Below are positions 1-7,715 of a stretch of 64,000 nucleotides of DNA, one piece after another; within the stretch, counting starts at the first letter, position 1; each line of letters begins with the position of its first letter. The position numbers were made by a program, and so were the translations under genes. The notes under the pieces are model-generated. The model was not told the DNA's origin. It made no database searches and saw nothing but the letters and a program-made list of their open reading frames with translations. Source of the stretch: CAIYZT01 sp947461435 (GTDB lineage Bacteria; Pseudomonadota; Alphaproteobacteria; Rhodobacterales; Rhodobacteraceae); NCBI GenBank assembly GCA_965284435.1, contig OZ260083.1, positions 1,736,001 through 1,800,000 on the forward strand, read 5' to 3'.

Positions 1-1
1 A

Positions 2-577
2 AAGGTCAAGAACGGACATAAGACGCTTTACAGAACTTCGGCGTTCAGGCGTGTGGGTATACACCGCCCCCGTCCGGAAAACTATGAACCCGGACGCGCA
101 GTGACCGCCTCTGGATTGGGAATAGAGCATACAGAAATGGGATTACACAGTTCACTTGATCCCGGTGGTCAAAAATATGCGCAAGTTTTCCACTATCAAA
201 TTCGAGACGCAGAAAGTTTTATACTCGCCAAAATTCGTGGTCGCGCAAACCCTGGTGCAATATATTTTGAGACATTGGGTTATTGGGCGGTCGCTGATAA
301 AAGCTTTCGCAGAACGGATCTTTTGCAGCGCGAAAGTACCCGAATTCTTGATGAGATAGATCGACTTGATTCCCTATCTGGCGGAAAATTGAAAGAGTTG
401 CACAAGGCGGCTGTAGCTGTTTCCAAGGAACGAATTGCTGCGTTTAAGTCAGATCCCATCCATAGGGATTTTTACGAGAAGATTTGTCGCTTGCAGAAAA
501 GATTGAGAAGCGAAGAGAAACGGCAAGCTTTGATCGAGCTTTATGACTTGGGCGAGATATCGTGGCGACCAAAATAG
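2..577 (+). CDS. Hypothetical protein, 5' end outside window
   Basis: The reading frame is open from the first bases of the window, so the gene probably begins upstream. An internal GTG at 53 would give 174 residues. The visible protein is charged and mostly helical towards its C-terminus, with many Glu, Lys and Arg residues from about residue 85 onward (LQRESTRILDEIDRL, then KICRLQKRLRSEEKRQALI). I see no signal peptide or membrane segment and do not recognise a family. The base composition is lower in GC than the core genes of this window, in keeping with the accessory region that follows. It may be the tail of a longer protein. Confidence 0.4.
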   Translation, partial: KVKNGHKTLYRTSAFRRVGIHRPRPENYEPGRAVTASGLGIEHTEMGLHSSLDPGGQKYAQVFHYQIRDAESFILAKIRGRANPGAIYFETLGYWAVADKSFRRTDLLQRESTRILDEIDRLDSLSGGKLKELHKAAVAVSKERIAAFKSDPIHRDFYEKICRLQKRLRSEEKRQALIELYDLGEISWRPK

Positions 578-904
578 CTTGAGACGGCCCGATATTTTGA
601 CGCGGCTTTGTTCAAACAACAAGGTTCCGCTGAATGTCTTTTACGTTCTTTGACAGGGGTGCGAAATTCAGGTCTTCCCATTGCTTCTATAGTCCAGATT
701 TTCGCCTTCCGGGAACGCAGGGTTCAATCCCGTGTTTTGCATGGTGATCGTGCTGGCCTGAGGGGCGCGTCCCATCGTCAGCGCCCGCCAAGCCGCAAAT
801 GTGATGAGTTCAACAAAACTGACATTGTTCGCGTGTTTGCTGCCGAAAATCTGAACTAGGCATCTTCCCGATGCAAACAAAGGTCGGAGGAAACGACGAC
901 ATAG
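578..904. other. Intergenic stretch without a convincing gene
   Basis: Short open frames occur on both strands, but none has a ribosome binding site or a recognisable product. The stretch lies between a plus-strand hypothetical gene and a minus-strand SbtA remnant that converge on it. Confidence 0.5.
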
Positions 905-1615
905 TCAAAACCCTTGCCAGAAGGCAGTCATCTGCCAGATCAGCGGCACACCCGCCAGCAGCATGAAAGGGAAGGTAATTCCCAGTGAGGCCGTCAAATA
1001 GACAGACGGATTGGCATCTGGAAAAGTGGCCCGCACCGCAGCTGGGGCATCAATATAACTTGCCGATGCGGCGACCGTTCCCAAAACAAAGGCCGATCCT
1101 ATCGGCAGCCCCGCCGCTGTGGCAAGGCCACTGACGATAAAACCATTGACCATCGGTAGGCCAAGACCAAAGGCCAGCATGCGCCCGCCAACGCGGGCGA
1201 AGTCTTTGAGTTGGCGTCCCGCCGTCATGCCCATCTCCAGCAGGAACAAGACCAGCACACCCCGGAACAGATCGACGAAAAACGGCTCGATCTTGGCGAA
1301 ATTCGCCTCGCCCGAGGCAGCGCCAATCACCAACCCACCCCCCAAAAGCAACAGCCCCCGACCGCGCAAGGTTTCCAACAGGATCGCGCCCAGTGCCACC
1401 CCCGTCTTACCATCCGCCCGTGACAAGGCGATGCGGCCGTAAAACAAGGCCACAAGGATTCCCAGTTCCATCAGCGCAACAAGCCCGGTCACATAGCCCT
1501 CCATCGGAAAGCCTGCGGCTTCGGCATAGGCGCGTGCCACAAGAAACGTGACCGATGAGACTGAACCGTATAGGGCCGCGACCCCAGCGGCATCGACGAT
1601 GGATAGGGGCCGCAA
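905..1615 (-). pseudogene. SbtA-type bicarbonate transporter remnant, 5' truncated
   Basis: The product is a membrane protein of about 236 residues. It resembles the second half of the SbtA family (Na+-dependent bicarbonate transporters), in which two five-helix repeats form the carrier. Hallmarks visible here are YGSVSSVTF near the start, VLFLLEMGMTAGRQL in the middle, and the conserved tail with NPSVYLTASLGITFPF. Family members are usually over 300 residues long. Here the first roughly 100 residues, including the first membrane repeat, are missing: upstream the frame stays open only to about 1681, where the neighbouring epimerase gene ends, and no ATG is available (only a TTG at 1615). I infer a broken gene whose 5' part was lost when the adjacent sugar gene arrived. 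Confidence 0.7.
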
Positions 1616-1665
1616 ACTGTTACGTCCATGTTCCAGCCGTGAACGACCAAGGAAGGCAGAACGAC

Positions 1666-2622
1666 CTAACTCAATTCTTTTTCAAAGTACGCCACTGTTT
1701 TCAACAGGCCCTCTTGCAGTGCCACTTTGGGCTCCCACCCCAATTCCCGACGTGCCAATCTGATATCCGGGCATCGCTGCATGGGGTCGTCTTGAGGCAA
1801 AGAGTGAAATGTCAACTTTGATCGCGAACCCGTCAATTTGATCACTGCTTCGGCCAATTGAATGATGGTAAACTCACCGGGATTTCCAAGATTTATTGGC
1901 CCTGTAAAGCCTTCGGGGGAATTCATCAGAGCAATAAAACCATCGATCAGATCATCAACGTAACAAAAAGATCTCGTCTGACTTCCGTCACCATAGATCG
2001 TTATGTCATTGCCACGCAAAGCCTGCAAAATAAAATTCGATACCACTCGACCATCCTGCATGTGCATTCGCGGACCATAGGTGTTAAATATACGCGCAAC
2101 TTTGATGTCTAAACCCATCTGTCGATGATAGTCAAAAAACAAAGTTTCAGCACATCGTTTGCCCTCGTCGTAACAAGAGCGTGGACCGATCGGATTGACG
2201 TTTCCCCAATAGTCCTCTGTTTGCGGGTGTCGTGTGGGGTCGCCGTATACTTCAGAGGTCGACGCTTGGAATATCCTGCACCCCAGACGTTTTGCCAACC
2301 CAAGCATGTTAATCGCCCCTTGCACGGCGGTCTTTGTGGTCTGAACCGGATCATGCTGATAGTGGACGGGCGCGGCGGGGCAGGCCAGGTTCCATATCTC
2401 GTCCACTTCAAGGAAAAGTGGAAATGTTATATCGTGACGTATGAACTCAAAATTCAGGTTTGTTTGAAGGTGGTGAAGGTTCTTCTTGGTGCCTGTAAAA
2501 AGGCTATCAACGCAAATCACCTCATCGCCTCGCTCAAGCAATCGGTCGACCAGGTGAGAACCAAGAAAACCTGCGCCGCCGGTCACGAGAACGCGCTTTT
2601 CAGAATTGTATCGCCGCTTCAT
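1666..2622 (-). CDS. UDP-glucuronate decarboxylase (UDP-xylose synthase)
   Basis: This 318-residue short-chain dehydrogenase/reductase of the extended NAD-dependent epimerase class is expected to oxidise and decarboxylate UDP-glucuronate to UDP-xylose in the cytoplasm, supplying a precursor for surface polysaccharide. The N-terminus shows the Rossmann motif VTGGAGFLGSHL. The catalytic Tyr and Lys are in SCYDEGKRCAE, preceded by the STSEVYGDP segment, and ARIFNTYGPRM and GDGSQTRSFCYVDD are typical of the UXS subgroup. The length fits bacterial UXS proteins. The next gene leftward is a truncated SbtA remnant, while glycosyltransferase genes lie to the right on the same strand, which supports a role in glycan building. 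A dTDP-glucose dehydratase-like activity is a less likely alternative. Confidence 0.88.
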   Translation of the reverse strand: MKRRYNSEKRVLVTGGAGFLGSHLVDRLLERGDEVICVDSLFTGTKKNLHHLQTNLNFEFIRHDITFPLFLEVDEIWNLACPAAPVHYQHDPVQTTKTAVQGAINMLGLAKRLGCRIFQASTSEVYGDPTRHPQTEDYWGNVNPIGPRSCYDEGKRCAETLFFDYHRQMGLDIKVARIFNTYGPRMHMQDGRVVSNFILQALRGNDITIYGDGSQTRSFCYVDDLIDGFIALMNSPEGFTGPINLGNPGEFTIIQLAEAVIKLTGSRSKLTFHSLPQDDPMQRCPDIRLARRELGWEPKVALQEGLLKTVAYFEKELS

Positions 2623-2925
2623 GCGTTTAACCTTCTTCCTTGAACAAGGAGATAGCTGAGTTCAGAAATTTCGTTGAAGATCATTCTTCAAAGTAAAGTC
2701 CAGAACCCTGACCACTTGATCGACGCTGATATCTGCATTCTTGAGGGACGTTCAATCAGTAGATTTTTTACTTTCGCAAAAGCACCAATTATTTATTTGA
2801 TTTTAAGCATTCTGACATAGGCAGAAGATCCCATGGCTTACCACAGTCCGTTGACGCAGGTCTGATCTGGATACCTTGTTTCTGCAATTGAGTGTCGCAT
2901 TGCGCCGCCAAGCCCCAGTTGACCT
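2623..2925. other. AT-rich intergenic spacer
   Basis: No gene is supported in these 303 bases. The stretch is AT-rich near 2640-2810 and would hold the promoter of the minus-strand UDP-xylose synthase gene if that gene has its own. The right edge abuts the terminal inverted repeat of an IS3-family relic. Confidence 0.45.
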
Positions 2926-3075
2926 TGGTCTTGGCGTGTATTCGTTCGCACCCAGAGTGATCGTCTGGGCCACCTTGCGTTCGAAAACCACAGGTCTTTT
3001 CCTTCCCAATTCCGAATGTCGGCGGAGTGGGTTATGGAAGCCGGTGACGTATTGGACGATAGCGGTTCGGCTACC
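2926..3075 (-). mobile_element. Right-end relic of an IS3-family element
   Basis: Read on the minus strand, this fragment encodes the last 30 or so residues of an IS3 transposase OrfB (QYVTGFHNPLRRHSELG, then VFERKVA). It then runs into an inverted-repeat-like end closing with CCAAGACCA at 2926. Both parts match, with scattered differences, the end of the complete element at 4830-6060 (QYINGFYNPRRRHSALG, FERQVA, and GACAAGACCA). It is therefore a decayed end of the same or a sister element. The left part of the element is missing, and the fragment now supplies the stop region of the adjacent glycosyltransferase-methyltransferase gene. Confidence 0.75.
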
Positions 3076-4816
3076 GTCTTGTCTTCGACCGAGAGAGCGC
3101 GACATGCGTGTCGAACCAGCCCGGGAACGGAATTGACTTGCGGGCCATTGCCGCGCGAATACCTTTCATCGGTCGGCGAATGATCAAAGGTACGCCCCCT
3201 TCTGCCCAAGTCCAAAGCGAGGCGGGGCCAATGAGTTGGTAAAGACCAAACATCAGGATTTGAAGGATCAAAACAGGCAAGATCCCCCACCAACGTTCGG
3301 GGTGTGTATCTGGCATGGGCCCAGAGGAGTGGGGGGCAAACTGTATCTGTTGACCCGTTTTGGGCTGTTGATAAGATTTCTTGGGGTTATTTGCCTGCTG
3401 GGCAATGCGATATCTTCCATAGCCCATGAAATACAGCATGAGATGCGTCTTGAGTGTCCGTTTTAGGTTTTTCTTTCCCGTCTCCCAGCTGGCATAGGCC
3501 GGCGGCGTCGGCAAACGGGCGATATCTTCGATAACCTCTGCATCCATTCCCTCTAAATCGACCTTGAGGAAAAAGGGACACCCATGCGCGCGCACAAGCT
3601 GTTCCAGTGTGGTTGTCTTCACCTCAACCGCTGGTTCGTGGGGTTGTTTATGGACGTCAGTGTTGCGCGTCACGAAAGCATGATCGACGCTGCCCCAAAC
3701 GGTATTGGTCGCATGGGGGTAAAAACGCATCATCTGTACGCCAAGTGCGCGCTCCCAACCGATGACTGCTGCATGCAAAAGAACAAGACGCCCGTCGATA
3801 ATCGCATTTTGGAAGCGATCGTACCCCTGCTGGTGAAGTTTTGGATCCGCCTCGACAGCGACAACCCGGTAGCCAAGATCGAGATAATAAGCAGTGTCTT
3901 CCCCTAGGTGAAAGCCCAGGTCAAAAACAAGACCTGCGTCGCGCTCTATTCCGAACACTTGCAACGTTGCTCCGATGCGCGGCAATGCGCTTGCAATTTC
4001 TTTAAACGAAATGCGATGCACCATACTGTCAGATTTGGTCAAATATGAGCCAATGGCATAGTCAGGGCAGAAGCTGACCTTATAATCGAGAGTCGCCAGG
4101 CGCAACCAAAGTTCGTAGTCCTCCCAGCCACCGATGCAGCGCAAAAGGTTGACATCGAAGCCGCCACAAGCGCGCAGACGTTCCTTGTGGAAAAGCGCCA
4201 TGGCATCGATGTAATTGCCTTCTTCGCGCAATCTTTTTATGTCGAGTGGCCCCGCTGAAACATCACCAGTGTAGCTTCCATCCGGCAATACGCACCGTAT
4301 CGAGCCATAGGCGGCATCACTCCCTTCTGTTTCGGCGAAATTGAACAGATTCTTTACCCCTTCCGCGATAATTTCATTATCGGCGTCAAGGTAGAATACA
4401 TATTTGCCGCGGGCATGATGCAGGCCGATGTTTCGTGCCGCGCTAAGCCCTACGTTCCACGCCGGCCGGATCACCGCAAATGGCAGGGTGCTTTGCGTTA
4501 AAAGGCGTTGGGCAAGTTGGTTTGATTTATCACGCGAACGGTCTTCGAAGACGATTATTTCGATTTTTGGCGAAGCCTCGAGCAGGCCGATAGCGGCTGC
4601 ACTGGCTACAGCCTTCTCCAAGAAATCTGCATAGTCATAGCACGGGATGATAATAGACAGATCGATATGGTCTGATTGATCACCCGAGCGTCTGACCCTG
4701 ACCCATGTTTCGGGCAAGGCCATCGCTCTATGAAACTGCGCAAACCTGCAGGCCGCCGGCACCAGCGCCGTTCGGGTTACGAACCCCCACCAAAGGGCGT
4801 AAAATCCATGCGCCAT
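3071..4816 (-). CDS. GT2 glycosyltransferase fused to FkbM methyltransferase
   Basis: The protein has about 581 residues from the ATG at 4816. Residues from about 55 to 300 form a GT-A family 2 glycosyltransferase: LSIIIPCYDYADFLEKAV, the DXD-like VFYLDADNE, and GGWEDYELWLRLA near the acceptor site. From about residue 320 an FkbM-type SAM-dependent methyltransferase follows, with the SAM-binding VFDLGFHLGEDTAYYLDLG, then VVAVEADP and FLKVDLEGMDAEVI. A hydrophobic segment (ILPVLILQILMFGLY) lies near the C-terminus. It probably glycosylates and methylates a surface glycan. The start is uncertain because an IS3 element begins 14 bases upstream, and the stop lies in an IS relic, so both ends may be altered compared with the ancestral gene. 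Confidence 0.75.
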   Translation of the reverse strand: MAHGFYALWWGFVTRTALVPAACRFAQFHRAMALPETWVRVRRSGDQSDHIDLSIIIPCYDYADFLEKAVASAAAIGLLEASPKIEIIVFEDRSRDKSNQLAQRLLTQSTLPFAVIRPAWNVGLSAARNIGLHHARGKYVFYLDADNEIIAEGVKNLFNFAETEGSDAAYGSIRCVLPDGSYTGDVSAGPLDIKRLREEGNYIDAMALFHKERLRACGGFDVNLLRCIGGWEDYELWLRLATLDYKVSFCPDYAIGSYLTKSDSMVHRISFKEIASALPRIGATLQVFGIERDAGLVFDLGFHLGEDTAYYLDLGYRVVAVEADPKLHQQGYDRFQNAIIDGRLVLLHAAVIGWERALGVQMMRFYPHATNTVWGSVDHAFVTRNTDVHKQPHEPAVEVKTTTLEQLVRAHGCPFFLKVDLEGMDAEVIEDIARLPTPPAYASWETGKKNLKRTLKTHLMLYFMGYGRYRIAQQANNPKKSYQQPKTGQQIQFAPHSSGPMPDTHPERWWGILPVLILQILMFGLYQLIGPASLWTWAEGGVPLIIRRPMKGIRAAMARKSIPFPGWFDTHVALSRSKTRR

Positions 4817-4892
4817 TCTAGTGACGTTCTGGTCTTGTCGCGGTTTGGTGCCGCTCCTTTGATAGCGTAATGTGCAGCAAAGGAGATGAACC

Positions 4893-5168
4893 ATGGGCAC
4901 AGTCAGGACGGATGAATTTCGCAAGGATGCGGTGCGGATCGCGCTGACCAGCGGGCTTTCACGCAAACAGATTGCCGACGATCTTGGCGTCGGGATGTCA
5001 ACGCTGAACAAATGGATCACGGCGCATCGTGACACGGATGTGGTGTCGGTTGAGGATCGTGAACTTGCCGTTGAGAACGAACGGCTCCGGCGCGAAAACC
5101 GCATATTGCGCGAGGAGAGGGACATCCTAAAAAAGGCCACCCAGTTCTTCGCGAGCCAAAAGCCGTGA
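4893..5168 (+). CDS. IS3-family transposase OrfA
   Basis: This 91-residue protein is the DNA-binding half of the transposase. The N-terminus has a helix-turn-helix (ALTSGLSRKQIADDLGVGMS, residues about 17-36). It is followed by a leucine-zipper-like stretch, ELAVENERLRRENRILREER, which in this family mediates OrfA and OrfAB assembly. It ends with KKATQFFASQKP, typical of the IS51-like group. The stop TGA overlaps the GTG start of orfB by four bases, fitting coupled translation or frameshifting to give OrfAB. Confidence 0.92.
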   Translation: MGTVRTDEFRKDAVRIALTSGLSRKQIADDLGVGMSTLNKWITAHRDTDVVSVEDRELAVENERLRRENRILREERDILKKATQFFASQKP

Positions 5169-6022
5169 GGTTTAGGTTCGTCGAGGAACATCGTGGCAGC
5201 TTTGCAACGGATCGGTTGTGTCAGGTCATGAACGTCAGCCCACGCGGTTTGCGGGCCTTTCGCAGCCGCCTTGCCAGCCGCAGGCAGCACACAGACATGG
5301 TCGTTCTGGCCCATATCAAGGAACAGTCGCGCCTGAGCTTGGGCAGCTATGGCAGGCCCAGGATGACGGAGGAGTTGAAAGAGGTCGGGTTAGATGTTGG
5401 TCATCGCCGTGTCGGGCGGCTGATGCGCGAGAACGGGATCGTCGTTGAAAGAACACGCAAATTCAAGGCGACGACGGACAGCGACCATACGTTCAACATC
5501 GCGCCAAACCTGCTGGACCGTGACTTCACGGCAGATCGGCCCAACCAGAAATGGGCAGGTGACATCAGTTACATCTGGACCCGCGAGGGGTGGCTCTATC
5601 TGGCGGTGATCCTCGATCTGCATTCCCGGCGGGTGATCGGCTGGGCCGTCAGCAACCGCATGAAGCGCGATCTGGCGATCCGGGCACTGAAAATGGCCAT
5701 TGCCCTGCGATCACCGCCCAAGGGCTGCATCTTCCACAGCGATCGCGGCAGCCAATACTGTTCACACGACTATCAGAAGGTCCTGCGCGAGCCTGGCCTC
5801 AGAGCGTCAATGAGCGGAAAAGGCAACTGCTATGACAACGCCGCCGTCGAGACCTTCTTCAAAACCATCAAGGCCGAACTGATCTGGCGCAGGTCTTGGG
5901 AAACGCGTCGCCAGGCCGAAACCGCCATCTTCCAATACATCAACGGCTTCTATAACCCGCGCCGTCGGCATTCAGCATTGGGAGGCAAAAGCCCCTTGGC
6001 CTTCGAACGTCAAGTGGCCTAA
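5165..6022 (+). CDS. IS3-family transposase OrfB
   Basis: This 285-residue protein carries the DDE integrase core. The HTH_21-like region (GSYGRPRMTEELKE) is followed by the first catalytic Asp in WAGDISYIWTREGW, the second Asp in FHSDRGSQYCS, and the Glu in NAAVETFFKTIKAEL. The C-terminus is the usual QYINGFYNPRRRHSALGG segment. All catalytic positions are present and the frame is intact, so the element may be active. The GTG start at 5165 overlaps the orfA stop. Confidence 0.93.
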   Translation: MRFRFVEEHRGSFATDRLCQVMNVSPRGLRAFRSRLASRRQHTDMVVLAHIKEQSRLSLGSYGRPRMTEELKEVGLDVGHRRVGRLMRENGIVVERTRKFKATTDSDHTFNIAPNLLDRDFTADRPNQKWAGDISYIWTREGWLYLAVILDLHSRRVIGWAVSNRMKRDLAIRALKMAIALRSPPKGCIFHSDRGSQYCSHDYQKVLREPGLRASMSGKGNCYDNAAVETFFKTIKAELIWRRSWETRRQAETAIFQYINGFYNPRRRHSALGGKSPLAFERQVA

Positions 6023-6061
6023 ACGAGCACTGGGGGCGGCACAAATACGCGACAAGACCAT

Positions 6062-6991
6062 GCGCGTAATGTCATTCGTCCGGCGTGGCAGTTGGTGTCG
6101 GGCTCGAAACGCTTCTTCCACGAAACCCCAAGCGAGACAGCTATCGCTCAACTGACCGACCTGCTGGACCAAGAATTGCAGAAGCTCGCCAGTGAGGGGG
6201 TCACGAAGGCGATCTGGAGCAATGAATGGATATTGACGCGCCCTCAGGCAATCCTGCCGTGCCTGCAGGAACTGCAGCGCCGCGGCGTTCCGGTCGAAAT
6301 CCAGTGCTATGTGCGTCGACATGACAAATGGGCCCAGAGTGCCTATGCGCAGTGGGGCTTGAAGGACAAACAATACCCCGGCCCGATCCGAGATTTCGCC
6401 TCATGGTCGGCCATATTCGGGGACCGCGATTTTCGTTTCGCTCCTTCGCTTGAGGTCTGGGAGGGCACATTCGGCGCTGATCTGCGGGTGTTCAACTTCG
6501 ACAGGGCGGGGGATGTCGTCCAACACTTTCTGGCGGCCAACGGAGTGATGGACATTCCGACCATTAACGATAACATATCCCCCGATCCGGTCGTCACCGC
6601 GGCGCAGGCCGTTTTCAATTCACGAGCGCGCGCGGCGGTCTTGCCGGCAGCGTTTGACAGGCTCCGGGCGCTCGCAGAGAAATCCGATGAAAACGCCGTT
6701 TATTTGCCGATGCTGGATCAACTTGCGCCATCCGCTGCGACCCTAGGAGACATCGTAAGGGACCGTTCCGAGGACATCGCCCGGATTGACGCACTGTTGC
6801 AGCGCAGTGGTGAGCCGGTGCTGTCCTTTGACCCTGCGCCCCAACCTTTAGGGCATCCCTCGTCTTGGGACATGGATCAGTTGATCCTGAAATTCATCTT
6901 CGGTCTCTCAGAAGAAGTTGCACAGTTGCGCAAGCAGGTGGCAGATTTGCAATCAAAAGTCGCGGCGGATCCGCCAAAAAGTGGGCAGTGA
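6062..6991 (+). pseudogene. 5'-truncated sulfotransferase-like gene of a glycan locus
   Basis: The frame is open into the right end of the IS3 element with no ATG. TTG and GTG codons at 6092 and 6095 are the only start candidates, giving about 299 residues. Motifs such as WSNEWIL, YVRRHDKWAQSAYAQWGLK and FASWSAIFGDRDF resemble proteins in capsule and LPS loci of Rhodobacterales annotated as sulfotransferase-like, which normally start with a P-loop segment of the KTGTT type. That segment is absent, so I infer that the IS insertion removed the 5' end. The C-terminus ends in a coiled-coil-like stretch (LSEEVAQLRKQVADLQSKV). A functional short protein from the GTG cannot be excluded. Confidence 0.5.
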
Positions 6992-7478
6992 TGGCAACGG
7001 ACACAGGCTATTTTGCGCAAATCAGCTGACGGCCGGGCTTACCCTTAGCCTGGAGAAACTTACCCCTTGTCCGTCGTCGAATGATTTGGAACATCCGCGC
7101 TGATTTTCTAGCGGACGGTTTGGGCTCTCCGGGTTCAAGCTATGGTGCGTGACGCTGATGGTTCAAGCGGCGGTTTTGGACGGTTTGGTGTTTGATGCGC
7201 CTCCTTTGGGCGAGGATGTGTTTATTCTCATCCAGAATTGAACCGGTTTTTTCACCAAAAAGTGCCCCACCTCTGAATACACATTTCGGTCCATGCTGGG
7301 GTAAAGCTGTGAGTGGCCTCCTTCTTTTTTCGGGGTCGCAACGGCTGAGTTGGCCTTGAAACGGAAGCTTTCGTTTGCGGTCTCAAGGAGGTGACAGCGG
7401 TGGGTGAAGGGTAATAACGCATGTCGTGAGTTGGTGCTACTGAAGTAAACCAACCATATTCGAACCAAGGGGCGACAG
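6992..7478. other. Intergenic region without a supported gene
   Basis: These 487 bases hold only short overlapping frames without a ribosome binding site or a recognisable product. The right end leads into a repeat block shared with 12.56-12.79 kb and 28.20-28.43 kb. Confidence 0.45.
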
Positions 7479-7715
7479 CCGTGGGTCGACCAGCAAACCT
7501 GTTCGCTGTGTTCAACACAGCAAACCTGAATACTGCGCCCAACACAGCACAAGGGTCGGCAGAGCAGCTGAAAGGGCGCAGGAGCTCACACAGAATTGTG
7601 CTATAATTGTGCAACGCACAAACTCCGAAGTGTGCTATTTACGAGTTTTTGAATTTGTTTTCTAAAGTGGCGCCCGAGGGGCGGAATTGACCCGCCGATA
7701 GGCGAATTTCACATT
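7479..7715. repeat. tRNA-Phe-associated repeat block, copy 1 (most diverged)
   Basis: The block opens with three dyads about 26.5 bp apart (around 7479-7494, 7505-7521 and 7532-7548; core GCTGTGTTCAACACAGC). A second conserved part at about 7580-7640 contains TTGTGCAACGCACAA and CCGAAGTGTGCTAT. It closes at 7668-7712 with a degenerate likeness of the tRNA-Phe 3' half (GCGGAATTGACCCGCCGA). The order of parts is the same as at 28.20-28.43 kb, where the block runs into the intact tRNA-Phe gene. The stop codon of the betaine permease gene (7709-7711) lies inside the tRNA-like end. Confidence 0.7.

Larger units (their letters stand above)
4830..6060 (+). mobile_element. Complete IS3-family insertion sequence
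   Basis: The element is about 1.23 kb and carries two consecutive transposase frames. Its ends are inverted repeats of about 28 bp with a few mismatches: the left end at 4830 reads TGGTCTTGTCGCGGTTTGGT, and the right end read inward from 6060 begins TGGTCTTGTCGCGTATTTGT. The three to four bases flanking each end do not match, so no target duplication is visible. This suggests deletion or recombination after insertion. The element separates the GT2-FkbM gene (left) from a gene that has lost its start (right). Confidence 0.9.

Noticed and set aside
690..740. T-arm-like words (GGTTCAATCC) suggesting another tRNA or tmRNA end
   Set aside because: The stem bases do not pair properly and no acceptor or anticodon arm can be drawn nearby.
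4817..5314. Extension of the GT2-FkbM frame by 166 codons into the IS3 element
   Set aside because: That part is antisense to the transposase genes; the frame is open by chance and gives no glycosyltransferase similarity.
4826..6064. Target-site duplication of the complete IS3 element
   Set aside because: The bases flanking both inverted repeats differ, so no direct repeat can be claimed.
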